NCBI GenBank assembly: GCA_902767315.1
Contig: CACXHB010000092.1
Coordinates: 1-60,278 of the forward strand
Source of the DNA: an uncultured Eubacteriales bacterium
GTDB lineage: Bacteria; Bacillota; Clostridia; Christensenellales; Aristaeellaceae
Direction: 5' to 3'
Length of the DNA stretch: 60,278 bases
The notes beneath the pieces are model-generated. The model had not been told where the DNA came from and did no database searches. It saw only the letters and a program-made list of their open reading frames with translations. This document shows, in pieces, positions 43,934 to 52,115 of this stretch. Each line of letters begins with the position of its first letter. The first letter of the stretch is position 1. The translations under genes and the position numbers were made by a program.

Positions 43934-43962
43934 AAAAAGAAAGCCTTGCAAAAATGCAAGAC
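43934..43962 (-). terminator. Terminator of the XRE regulator gene
   Basis: An 8-bp stem (43943-43950 with 43955-43962) followed on the minus strand by TTTCTTTTTAT. It separates the regulator from the secreted-protein promoter. Confidence 0.75.
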
Positions 43963-43973
43963 TTTTTGCGGAA

Positions 43974-44402
43974 CTAGCTTAATGTGACGGGCGCGCCCTT
44001 GGAAAAGGAAGGATACAGGGTCAGGGTCTGGCGGTCCGGATCGTATTCCGCCCGGCGGAAGGCGGCGTTATAGACGAACAGGAAGGCCGGCAGGTGCAAA
44101 TCGGCCAGGGATTCCGCCGGAAAGGGCAGCATCCGGGCCAGGGCCTCCAGCACCGCGGTTTTCCGCTTCAGCGCCTGTTCCCAGGCGTCAAAGGGCGGCT
44201 GATTCAGAAGGTACGCCGTGGGGACCTGAAAATAAGCGGCGATGGCGACAAAATCGTCCAGGGAGGGCGCATCCTGGCCCGACAGCGCACGGTTCAGCAC
44301 ATCCGGAGAAATGCCGGCGGCACTCGCCAATTGATCGGCGGAAATATCCGCGTCCTGCAGCAGGGCCTTCAGGCGATTTGCAAATAATTCTTTTGGAAAC
44401 AT
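43974..44402 (-). CDS. XRE-family helix-turn-helix regulator
   Basis: 142 residues. Residues about 5-62 form a Cro/CI-type HTH (RLKALLQDADISADQLASAAGISPDVLNRALSGQ, shown in part as ISADQLASAAGISPDVLNRA), followed by AYFQVPTAYLLNQ, a usual end of XRE domains. The C-terminal half matches no effector domain I recognise. AAAGGAG eight bases before ATG 44402. It lies directly upstream of the secreted-protein promoter on the same strand, so it may control that cluster; this is inference from position only. Confidence 0.82.
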   Translation of the reverse strand: MFPKELFANRLKALLQDADISADQLASAAGISPDVLNRALSGQDAPSLDDFVAIAAYFQVPTAYLLNQPPFDAWEQALKRKTAVLEALARMLPFPAESLADLHLPAFLFVYNAAFRRAEYDPDRQTLTLYPSFSKGAPVTLS

Positions 44403-44519
44403 CCATCCCACTCCTTTGCAGCACGGTTATTCTAGAAACATTATAATTTTAAGGGAATGGATTGTCAATAAAAATGGCCGGATGGGATAAAATAATGCTA
44501 ATGGTCAAGATTTTAAATA

Positions 44520-44548
44520 AAGAAAACCCTGCCGCCGAAACGGCAGGG
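44520..44548 (-). terminator. Terminator of the sugar-phosphate isomerase gene
   Basis: An 8-bp stem CCCTGCCG/CGGCAGGG (44527-44534 with 44541-44548), followed on the minus strand by TTTTCTTTATTT. Confidence 0.8.
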
Positions 44549-44572
44549 TAAGCCTTGAAACGGGAGAGGCGA

Positions 44573-45535
44573 TTATGCCCACCACATGGGGCCCTTGGCC
44601 TCGAACATCATAACGTCCTTGAGCATGGCGATGGCTTTGTTCAGGCCTTCGGAGGGCGTCATCAGGCTGTCCTCATGCTCGATGGAGATGGGTCCGTCGT
44701 AGCCCACCATCCGCAGGGCGCTCATCATGTCCTTCCAGGTCTGATGGGCGTGGCCGTAACCCACGGAGCGGAAGATCCAGCTGCGATGGATTTCGTCGGA
44801 ATAGGGCTTGGTGTCCAGAACGCCGTTGATGCCGGTGTTGATCTCGTCGATCTTGGTGTCCTTGGCGTGGAAGTAGAAGATGGCGTCGCCCAGGTAGCGA
44901 ATGGCGGCCACGGGATCGATGCCCTGCCAGAACAGGTGGGAAGGATCGAAATTGGCGCCGATGTTATCGCCGCAGGCCTTGCGGATGCGCATCATGGTTT
45001 CGGGATTGTACACGCAGAAGCCGGGATGCATTTCAAAGGCCACCCGCACGTTATGAGCGCGGCAGAATGCGGATTCCTTCTTCCAATAGGGAATCAGCAC
45101 TTCGTTCCACTGATATTCCAGAATGTGGGTGTAATCGTCCGGCCAGGGGCAGGTCACCCAGTTGGGAGTCTTGTCCTCGGGGCAGCCGCCGGGGCAGCCG
45201 GAGAAGGTAACCACGGTTTCCACGCCCAGTTTCTCCGCCAGCAGCACGGCGTTTTCAAACTCGGTATGGGCCTTTTCCGCCACGGCCTTGTCGGGATGCA
45301 CGGCGTTGCCATGCACGGACAGGGCGGCGATGTCCAGATGATGCCGGGCCAGGGTATCCTTGAAGGCCTGCAGCTTCGTCTCGTCATTCAGAAGCTCCAG
45401 GGGCTTGCAATGGGCGTCTCCGGGGAAGCCGCCGCAGCCGATTTCCACGGCCTGGACGCCCTTGGAGGCGAGATAGGCACAGGCTTCGTCGAAGGACTTG
45501 TCCTGCAAAAGCACCGCAAAAACGCTCAGTTTCAT
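44573..45535 (-). CDS. Sugar phosphate isomerase/epimerase (AP_endonuc_2 TIM barrel)
   Basis: 320 residues. A xylose-isomerase-like barrel with metal ligands expected in VAFEMHPGF (Glu), ANFDPSHLFWQG (Asp/His), YFHAKDTKID (His) and ISIEHEDSL (Glu). The family includes IolE/IolI and ketose 3-epimerases; FDPSHLFWQG-D and HAKDT are typical of IolE/YcjR-like members. AAGGAGG precedes the ATG at 45535. It has its own promoter and terminator. The substrate cannot be fixed. Confidence 0.88.
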   Translation of the reverse strand: MKLSVFAVLLQDKSFDEACAYLASKGVQAVEIGCGGFPGDAHCKPLELLNDETKLQAFKDTLARHHLDIAALSVHGNAVHPDKAVAEKAHTEFENAVLLAEKLGVETVVTFSGCPGGCPEDKTPNWVTCPWPDDYTHILEYQWNEVLIPYWKKESAFCRAHNVRVAFEMHPGFCVYNPETMMRIRKACGDNIGANFDPSHLFWQGIDPVAAIRYLGDAIFYFHAKDTKIDEINTGINGVLDTKPYSDEIHRSWIFRSVGYGHAHQTWKDMMSALRMVGYDGPISIEHEDSLMTPSEGLNKAIAMLKDVMMFEAKGPMWWA

Positions 45536-45576
45536 AAGGAACCAACCTCCTTGGAATGATATTACCGGATACTTCC

Positions 45577-45605
45577 ATTATAACGCATTCCTGCCCGGGA
45601 ATCAA
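45577..45605 (-). promoter_or_regulatory. Promoter of the isomerase gene
   Basis: On the minus strand TTGATT (45605-45600), 17-bp spacer, TATAAT (45582-45577). It stands back to back with the pth promoter. Confidence 0.7.
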
Positions 45606-45607
45606 GC

Positions 45608-45637
45608 TTGACAAAGGCATCCGGGGGCTGATAAAAT
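45608..45637 (+). promoter_or_regulatory. Promoter of pth-mfd
   Basis: TTGACA at 45608-45613, 18-bp spacer, TAAAAT at 45632-45637. Confidence 0.65.
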
Positions 45638-45671
45638 GAATAGATCAATGAAATAACGGAGGGCGAGAGGC

Positions 45672-46259
45672 ATGTTTTTGGTGGTAGGACTGGGCAATCC
45701 CGGCAGAAAGTATGAGCACACGCGGCACAACGTGGGCTTCGATGTGGTGGACATCCTCTCGCAAAAATACGACATTCCCCTGCGGAAAAGCCGCTGCAAG
45801 GCCATTACCGGGGAAGGGGTCATCGCCGGGCAGAAGGTGGCGCTGGCGCTGCCGCAGACGTATATGAACCTGTCCGGGGAATCCGTGGTGCAGCTGGTGA
45901 ACTGGTATAAGCCGGAAATGGACCAGCTGCTGGTGTGTTATGACGACATCGACCTGCCCGACGGCAAGGTGCGCTTCCGTCCCTCCGGATCGGCGGGGAC
46001 TCATAACGGCATGCGCAATATCATTTATCTTTTGGGTCGGGACGATTTTCCCCGGATGCGGGTGGGAACCGGCCGGCCTCCGGAGCATATGGATTTAAAG
46101 GATTATGTGCTCATGGGGTATGAAACCAAAGAATTGCGGGAAACCATGTTCCAGGGCTATCTGCTGGCGGCGGAGGCCATTGCCGAATATATCCGGGGCG
46201 GCGCGGACGCGGCCCGGAAGTTTCTGTCGAATCCCCCCAGGGAAAGGAGCGGTCAATGA
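45672..46259 (+). CDS. pth: Peptidyl-tRNA hydrolase
   Basis: 195 residues. It frees tRNA from peptidyl-tRNA dropped by ribosomes. Motifs: GLGNPGRKYEHTRHNVGF (with N10 region and catalytic H20), PQTYMNLSGESV, VCYDDIDLPDGKVRFRPSGS (catalytic Asp) and GTHNGMRNII. GGCGAGAGG precedes ATG 45672. Its stop overlaps the start of mfd, a pairing common in Firmicutes. The length is normal. Confidence 0.95.
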   Translation: MFLVVGLGNPGRKYEHTRHNVGFDVVDILSQKYDIPLRKSRCKAITGEGVIAGQKVALALPQTYMNLSGESVVQLVNWYKPEMDQLLVCYDDIDLPDGKVRFRPSGSAGTHNGMRNIIYLLGRDDFPRMRVGTGRPPEHMDLKDYVLMGYETKELRETMFQGYLLAAEAIAEYIRGGADAARKFLSNPPRERSGQ

Positions 46260-49200
46260 GCGTCGTTCGATATCAATGCCTGTTTTCTCCGCTGGAAAAG
46301 CTGCCGGCCTTTGAGCAGCTGATCGAGGAACTGACCCGAGGCGGGACTACGGCCCTTTACGGCCCCGACGACAGCCAGAAGGCGCATCTGCTGGCGGCGG
46401 CCCAGGAAAAGCTCCGCCGGCCCATGCTGATCCTTACCCCCAACGACGGATTGGCCCAGCGGCTGACGGAGGACATGAACGCGCTTCTGGACGGCGGCTG
46501 TGTTTATCTGCCGGGGCGGGAGGTTTCCTTTGTAAAGACGGCGGCCTCCAGCCGGGAAATGTCCATGCGGCGCATTGAGGCCCTGGGCACGGCGGCTACC
46601 GGGGAAGCCCGGGCGCTGATTGTGCCGGTGGACGCGCTGATGCACCGGCTGATGCCCGTTTCCCGGTTCCGGGAGAAGATCCTGCTGCTAGACCAGAGCA
46701 TGCGCATGGAGCCCACCCAGTTGATGGAAAAGCTCACCGAGGCGGGCTACGAGCGGGTGCAACTGGTGGAAGCCCGGGGCCAGTGCGCCCTGCGGGGCGG
46801 CATTTTGGACGTATATCCCGTGGGCGAACCCAATGCCCTGCGCATCGAGTTTTTTGACGACGAAATCGATTCCATCCGCAGTTTCGACGTGATGACCCAG
46901 CGCTCCATTTCGCCCCGGGAACAGGCGCGAATCTTCCCGGCAGGGGAAGTGCTGCCCGTGGGCGAGGAATGCCTCCGGGCGGCCCGGGAACTGGAATATC
47001 TGCTGCGCTCCCGCACGGGCGCGTTGGAAACCGGCGACCGGCAAAAGCAGATCGAGAAGGAATTCGACCTGATGCCGGTGGAAGATTTTCTGCAGCTGGC
47101 TTATCAGGAATCTGGCGAGGACGAGCTGCCGGACATGGACGGACTGTTCCAGGCCCCGGCCAAGAAGGCCCGGCCCGCGAAAAAGGAAACGCCCAGGCCA
47201 AAGCCCAAGCAGGCCGCCGGTTTGCACCAAAGCGGCGTGGAACGGAATTTCCGGGGCGTGCTGGACGCGCTGGAAACCGGGCGGCGGGCAGACGGCTTTG
47301 AGGCGCTGGTGCCGGTGCTGTTGAAATACACCGACACCGCGGCGGAATATCTGGAAGACCCCATTGTGGTGTTCGATCAGCCGGAACGGCTGCGGGAACG
47401 ATGCGAAAACCGGATGCTGGAATTCAAGGAAGAATTCACCGCCGCGCTGGAGCGGGACGAGGCGCTGCCCGCGCAGGGGGAATTGCTGCTGCCCTATGAC
47501 GGATTGCTGTCAAAACTTTCCAATTATACGCAGCTGATTACCACCCCCTTCCTGCGCACGGAAAAGGACTTTCGCCCCAAGGCGCTGATTCAGCCCGAAT
47601 GCCGCAACGCCACGGGGTATCAGACCAATATCAAGGAGCTGGCCCGGGATCTGCAAAGGTGGATCGCCGAAGGCTGGCGCGTTGCGCTGCTTTCCGGCGG
47701 CGTGGCCCGGGGGCAGCGGCTGGAAAGCGCCCTGAAGCAGCAGGAGGTGACCGCCTCCTACGCCGAGGAAGTGCCGGCGCAATTGGAAGCGGGCCGGCCG
47801 GAAATTTTCCCCCTGGCGCTGGGCAAGGGCTTTTTGTATCCGGAAATAAAGCTGGCGGTGATTTCCGAAGGGGACGTGTACGGTGGCGGTCGGCAGAAAT
47901 CCCACGCCCGGGCCCGCACCGGCGAAAAGCTGGCGGCTTTTACGGAATTGAAAATCGGCGATTACGTGGTGCACGAAAACCACGGTATCGGCCAGTATAT
48001 GGGCACCATTCGCCTCAGCAGCGAGGGCACCTATCGGGATTTTCTGCACATTCGCTATCAGGGCAACGATAAATTGTACGTGCCCACGGATCAGCTGGAC
48101 CGGGTGCAGAAATACATCGGCTCCGAGGGGGAGCGGCCCAAGCTGAACCGGCTTTCCGGCGGCGAATGGCAGAAGCAGAAGGCCAAGGTGAAGACCTCCA
48201 TCCGGGAGATGGCGGGGGAACTGATCAAGCTTTATGCCCACCGGGAGGCCGTGCCCGGTCACGCCTTCGACCCGGACACCCCCTGGCAGCGGGAATTTGA
48301 AGACAGCTTCCCCTTTGAGGAGACCCCGGATCAGCTGCGGGCAATTCAGGAGATCAAGCACGACATGGAACAGCCCAAAATCATGGACCGGCTCCTGTGC
48401 GGCGACGTGGGCTACGGCAAAACCGAGGTGGCGCTGCGGGCCATATTCAAGGCCGTTATGGGCGGAAAACAGGCGGCGCTGCTGGCGCCTACCACCATTT
48501 TGGTGCAGCAGCATTATGCCACCATGATGAACCGGTTCCACGGCTTCCCCGTGCGGGTGGAAACCCTCAGCCGGTTTAAAACCGCCGCGGAACAGAAAAA
48601 GGTCATCCAGGAATTGAAAAAGGGCGAAATCGACGTAATCGTGGGCACCCACCGGCTGCTGGCCAAGGATGTGGAATTCAAGGATCTGGGGCTTTTGGTG
48701 GTGGACGAGGAGCAGCGCTTTGGCGTGGCACACAAAGAGGGCATCAAAAAGCTGAAGCAGACCGTGGACGTTCTGACCCTCACGGCGACGCCCATTCCCA
48801 GAACGCTGCACATGTCCATGGTGGGTATTCGGGACATGAGCCTTTTGCAGTCCCCGCCGGAGGAGCGTTACCCGGTGCAGACCTATGTGGTGGAATATTC
48901 CGACGGTCTGGTGCGGGATGCGATTTTGCGGGAACTTTCCCGGGGCGGGCAGGTGTACGTGCTCTATAACCGGGTGCAGACCATGGAAGTCATGTATTCC
49001 CGGCTGAAAAAGCTGGTGCCCGAGGCGCGCATTGGCGTGGGGCATGGGCAGATGCGGGAGCACGCCCTGGAAGACGTGATGCTGGACTTTTATGAAGGCA
49101 AATTCGACGTGCTTTTGTGTACCACCATCATCGAAGCGGGACTGGACGTACCCCGGGCCAACACCCTCATCGTCTGCGACGCGGACCGATTCGGCCTGTC

Positions 49201-49999
49201 GCAATTGTATCAGCTGCGGGGCCGGGTAGGCCGTTCCAACCGGCTGGCCTATGCGTATCTCACGGTGAACCCCGCCAAGGTGCTGACGGAAACCGCCGAC
49301 AAACGCCTGGCGGCCATTCGAGAATTCACGGAATTCGGCTCCGGCTTCCGGGTGGCCATGCGGGATCTGGAAATTCGCGGCGCGGGCAATCTGCTGGGCA
49401 GCGAACAGTCCGGCTTCATGGCCAGCGTGGGCTACGATCTGTATGTGAAGATGATCGAAGACACTGTGCGGGAAATGCGGGGAGATGTGTCCCTGGGCGA
49501 TATCGATACCCGGGTGGACATCAAGATGGACGCGTATCTGCCTCAGGACTATGTCTCCAACGACATTACCCGGGTGGAAATGTATAAGAAAATCGCCTCC
49601 GTCAAAACCGACGACGACCGCAACGATTTGATCGACGAACTGATCGACCGCTTCGGCGACCCCAACCGGCCGGTAATGAACCTCATCGAAATTGCGCAGA
49701 TGAAGAACCTCTGCGGACGACTGGGCATCGATCTGGTGAATCTGAAGGGGGATAAGATCCACATGCGCTTCTCCATTTCCGCCGACATTGACCTGATGAC
49801 GGTGCTGATGGCCTGCAAGGAGCATGAGGATCACCTGAAGCTCCTGGGCGGCAATCCGCCGACGCTGGTCTATTTTGACAAGCCGAAAATGGAGGGCGAA
49901 GAGCTGATCAAGGGCGCGGTGCAGGTGATGCGCGGTGTGGCGGAGCAATATGAAAAGCTGACGGCGGCTTCCGCAAAGCTGGAATCGCAAAAAGCATAA
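46256..49999 (+). CDS. mfd: Transcription-repair coupling factor Mfd
   Basis: 1247 residues, about 70-100 longer than usual. It removes RNA polymerase stalled at DNA damage and recruits UvrA. UvrB-like N-terminal part (LRGGILDVYPVGEPNALRIEFFDD in pieces), the RNA-polymerase-interacting domain near EKLAAFTELKIGDYVVHENHGIG, Walker A GDVGYGKT at 716-723, DEEQ box at 817-820, and motif VI region QLYQLRGRVGRSNRLAYAY. The added length is largely a Lys/Pro/Ala-rich linker near residues 300-325. Start overlaps the pth stop (ATGA). Confidence 0.95.
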   Translation: MSVVRYQCLFSPLEKLPAFEQLIEELTRGGTTALYGPDDSQKAHLLAAAQEKLRRPMLILTPNDGLAQRLTEDMNALLDGGCVYLPGREVSFVKTAASSREMSMRRIEALGTAATGEARALIVPVDALMHRLMPVSRFREKILLLDQSMRMEPTQLMEKLTEAGYERVQLVEARGQCALRGGILDVYPVGEPNALRIEFFDDEIDSIRSFDVMTQRSISPREQARIFPAGEVLPVGEECLRAARELEYLLRSRTGALETGDRQKQIEKEFDLMPVEDFLQLAYQESGEDELPDMDGLFQAPAKKARPAKKETPRPKPKQAAGLHQSGVERNFRGVLDALETGRRADGFEALVPVLLKYTDTAAEYLEDPIVVFDQPERLRERCENRMLEFKEEFTAALERDEALPAQGELLLPYDGLLSKLSNYTQLITTPFLRTEKDFRPKALIQPECRNATGYQTNIKELARDLQRWIAEGWRVALLSGGVARGQRLESALKQQEVTASYAEEVPAQLEAGRPEIFPLALGKGFLYPEIKLAVISEGDVYGGGRQKSHARARTGEKLAAFTELKIGDYVVHENHGIGQYMGTIRLSSEGTYRDFLHIRYQGNDKLYVPTDQLDRVQKYIGSEGERPKLNRLSGGEWQKQKAKVKTSIREMAGELIKLYAHREAVPGHAFDPDTPWQREFEDSFPFEETPDQLRAIQEIKHDMEQPKIMDRLLCGDVGYGKTEVALRAIFKAVMGGKQAALLAPTTILVQQHYATMMNRFHGFPVRVETLSRFKTAAEQKKVIQELKKGEIDVIVGTHRLLAKDVEFKDLGLLVVDEEQRFGVAHKEGIKKLKQTVDVLTLTATPIPRTLHMSMVGIRDMSLLQSPPEERYPVQTYVVEYSDGLVRDAILRELSRGGQVYVLYNRVQTMEVMYSRLKKLVPEARIGVGHGQMREHALEDVMLDFYEGKFDVLLCTTIIEAGLDVPRANTLIVCDADRFGLSQLYQLRGRVGRSNRLAYAYLTVNPAKVLTETADKRLAAIREFTEFGSGFRVAMRDLEIRGAGNLLGSEQSGFMASVGYDLYVKMIEDTVREMRGDVSLGDIDTRVDIKMDAYLPQDYVSNDITRVEMYKKIASVKTDDDRNDLIDELIDRFGDPNRPVMNLIEIAQMKNLCGRLGIDLVNLKGDKIHMRFSISADIDLMTVLMACKEHEDHLKLLGGNPPTLVYFDKPKMEGEELIKGAVQVMRGVAEQYEKLTAASAKLESQKA

Positions 50000-50000
50000 C

Positions 50001-50029
50001 TTGACAGACTTTGGTTTGTAATATATAAT
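50001..50029 (+). promoter_or_regulatory. Full-consensus promoter of the tetR-amidase unit
   Basis: TTGACA at 50001-50006, 17-bp spacer, TATAAT at 50024-50029; both hexamers are exact consensus. Confidence 0.85.
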
Positions 50030-50041
50030 CACACCAGAATA

Positions 50042-50051
50042 GACCATGGTC
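50042..50051. promoter_or_regulatory. Palindrome GACCATGGTC downstream of the tetR promoter
   Basis: A perfect 10-bp palindrome just after the expected transcription start and before the ribosome site. Its place suits an operator for the TetR-family product, but palindromes of this length occur by chance. Confidence 0.4.
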
Positions 50052-50069
50052 GAAACGAGGGATGTACCA

Positions 50070-50786
50070 ATGCGCAAGGGCGAAGAGAGCAAAAAGAAGA
50101 TCATCGACGCGGCGGAAAAGCTGTTTGCCCGCAAGGGATACGCCAATACTTCCGTGCAGGACGTGCTGGACGAATTGAAGATTTCCAAAGGCGGCTTTTA
50201 TCATTATTTCGACACCAAGATGGAGCTGCTGGCGGAGGTGTGCCGCCGCAGGGCGGAGGAATGGTACGCGGCGGGAATCGCCCACGTCCGGGGCATGCGC
50301 GCCGGCGCGGTGGAACGTTTGAACGCCGCCCTGCGTCTTATGAATACGCTGGACCGGGAAAGCCCCGCGCTGTTGGGCGCGATGACGGAGGTGGGCCTGG
50401 CCGGCGAGGATGCGGCGGTGAAAAGCGAATTGCGAGAGCTGACCCTGGGCATGCTGCATCCCCTGGTGGAGGAAATTCTGGACAGCGGCGTGCAGGAAAA
50501 GCAGTTTGTGGTGCGCCGCACCGGCGAAACGGCGCGGATGCTGATTCTGCTGGCGCTGGACGTGAATGATCTGGCCACCGCGCAGATTTTGGCCAACCAT
50601 CATTCCCCGGAATGCGCTTACGACGTGCTGGAAATGCTGGATACGTACCGGGAAAGCGTGGAAACGCTGGTGAACGCCCCCTATGGCTCCATTAGTTTGT
50701 TTGACATGAGCGACATGGTGGGCACCCTCAGCCGGCTGGTGTCCTCCCTGGAAGAGAAAACCCGGGGCAGAAGCGAAGGGAGATAA
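50070..50786 (+). CDS. TetR/AcrR-family transcriptional regulator
   Basis: 238 residues. The N-terminal HTH is typical: KKKIIDAAEKLFARKGYANTSVQDVLDEL (seen as IIDAAEKLFARKGYANTSVQ) and ISKGGFYHYFDTKMEL. The rest is an all-helical ligand-binding domain with no recognised ligand. GAGGG eight bases before ATG 50070; an in-frame ATG at 50046 overlaps the palindrome. The next gene, a cell-wall amidase, begins two bases after its stop, so the two are co-transcribed from an unusually strong promoter that the regulator may itself repress. Confidence 0.9.
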   Translation: MRKGEESKKKIIDAAEKLFARKGYANTSVQDVLDELKISKGGFYHYFDTKMELLAEVCRRRAEEWYAAGIAHVRGMRAGAVERLNAALRLMNTLDRESPALLGAMTEVGLAGEDAAVKSELRELTLGMLHPLVEEILDSGVQEKQFVVRRTGETARMLILLALDVNDLATAQILANHHSPECAYDVLEMLDTYRESVETLVNAPYGSISLFDMSDMVGTLSRLVSSLEEKTRGRSEGR

Positions 50787-50788
50787 AC

Positions 50789-51514
50789 GTGAAACGATTG
50801 CTTTGTCTGGCGCTGGCGCTGTTGTTAACATGCGGCGCGGCTCTGGCGGAAACGGCAGAACCGACTTTGGTTCTAGACCAGGGTCGGCTGTCGGGGCGGA
50901 TCATCGGCATTGACCCGGGACATCAGGCCCATGCCAACAGCGAGAAGGAGCCCATCGCCCCGGGAAGTTCGGAGAAAAAGGCCAAGGTCTCTTCCGGCAC
51001 GGCGGGGGTTTCCACCCGCAGACCGGAATACGAGGTGAATCTGGAGGTGGCCCTGCAGCTGAAGGCGGCGCTGGAGGCGGAGGGCGCACAGGTGGTCATG
51101 ACCCGGGAAACCAACGACGTGGACATTTCCAACGTGGAACGGGCGCAGATGTGCAACGAGGCCGGATGCGACCTGGTGCTGCGCATCCATTGCAACGGCG
51201 TGGAGAAGAAGTCCGTGAACGGTATCGGCCTGTACGTGCGCAAAACGGGGGCCTGCGCGGAGGAAAGCTACGCCGCCAGCGAAATCATCCTGCCCGCCAT
51301 GGCGGAGGCCACCGGCGCCAAGGCCAACGGCATCTATCAGCGGGATACCTATTCCGGCCTGAACTGGTCGGAAGTGCCCAGTATTTTGGTGGAAATGGGG
51401 TACATGAGCAATCCCGAGGAAGACGAGAAGCTTTGCGATCCGGAATATCAGGCCAGGCTGGTTTCCGGCATGACCGAAGGCGTGTGCGCCTATTTCGAGA
51501 GCCTGGAACAGTGA
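50789..51514 (+). CDS. Secreted N-acetylmuramoyl-L-alanine amidase (Amidase_3)
   Basis: 241 residues. Signal peptide (1-20, LLCLALALLLTCGAALA) cut by SPase I. The zinc enzyme core has IIGIDPGHQ (His ligand), YEVNLEVALQL (Glu ligand), LVLRIHCNG (His ligand) and ILVEMGYMSN (catalytic Glu). It cleaves the bond between MurNAc and L-Ala in peptidoglycan. There is no cell-wall-binding or SH3 domain. The start is GTG 50789, GGGAG at 50778-50782. An insertion (GSSEKKAKVSSGTAGVSTRR) after the first motif is longer than in the B. subtilis-type enzymes. Confidence 0.92.
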   Translation: MKRLLCLALALLLTCGAALAETAEPTLVLDQGRLSGRIIGIDPGHQAHANSEKEPIAPGSSEKKAKVSSGTAGVSTRRPEYEVNLEVALQLKAALEAEGAQVVMTRETNDVDISNVERAQMCNEAGCDLVLRIHCNGVEKKSVNGIGLYVRKTGACAEESYAASEIILPAMAEATGAKANGIYQRDTYSGLNWSEVPSILVEMGYMSNPEEDEKLCDPEYQARLVSGMTEGVCAYFESLEQ

Positions 51515-51527
51515 AAACAGATAAAAT

Positions 51528-51557
51528 GCCGAAGGGTCTTCGCGGCCTTTCGGCGTT
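51528..51557 (+). terminator. Terminator of the tetR-amidase unit
   Basis: A 9-bp stem GCCGAAGGG/CCTTTCGGC followed by GTTTTTT. Confidence 0.85.
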
Positions 51558-51578
51558 TTTTGAAAGAAGGAATTGCGG

Positions 51579-52070
51579 ATGAAATGGACGCTGCAGGCGG
51601 CGAAGGACGAACCCATGGAGGAAGTATTCGGCCTTTACGAAAAACGGGTGGAATGGATGAAACAGCGGGGGCTACGCCAGTGGGACGCGGGCTATCTGGC
51701 GGCGTATCCGCTTTCTTATTATCAGATGCAGCGGGACGCGGGGCGGCTTTATCTTTTGAAGGACGCGGAAGGCCGTCTGGCGGGGGCGGCGGTGCTGCTT
51801 TCCCGGGACGGGCGCTGGCCGGACGGGGACAGGGCCTCCGCCTGTTACGTGCACAATCTGGTCACGGACCCGGATAAACGGGGGGCGGGCCGGGAGCTGC
51901 TGCGTCAGGCGGAGGCATTGGCCCGCGCCCGGGGGCTTACGTGGATGCGCCTGGATTGCGGGGAGGGCAGCGCGTTTCTCAACGATTATTATGAGAAAAT
52001 GGGATATATCGCCGCCGGCAAATGCCAGGAGGCGGAATATCGAGGCGTTCGCCGGGAAAAACGGCTGTAA
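51579..52070 (+). CDS. GNAT-family N-acetyltransferase
   Basis: 163 residues, a single GNAT domain. The acetyl-CoA motif is VHNLVTDPDKRGAGRELL (about 94-111), followed by GLTWMRLDCGEGSAFLNDYYEKMGY. This end resembles the PseH/RimI-like small-molecule group; the substrate is unknown. AAGG eight bases before ATG 51579. It lies close to the amidase terminator and may be read through from it. Confidence 0.83.
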   Translation: MKWTLQAAKDEPMEEVFGLYEKRVEWMKQRGLRQWDAGYLAAYPLSYYQMQRDAGRLYLLKDAEGRLAGAAVLLSRDGRWPDGDRASACYVHNLVTDPDKRGAGRELLRQAEALARARGLTWMRLDCGEGSAFLNDYYEKMGYIAAGKCQEAEYRGVRREKRL

Positions 52071-52099
52071 AAAACCGGAGAAAGCAAAACTTCCTCCGG
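52069..52099 (-). terminator. Terminator of the Zn-dehydrogenase gene
   Basis: CCGGAG(52075-52080) pairs with CTCCGG (52094-52099); the minus strand then runs into TTTTTT. Confidence 0.7.
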
Positions 52100-52115
52100 C
52101 AAAAAATAGGATTGA

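Noticed and set aside
43974-44402. The XRE regulator as the antitoxin of a toxin-antitoxin pair
   Set aside because: No toxin-like gene is adjacent; the neighbours are secreted proteins and a sugar isomerase, and the two flanking terminators isolate it.
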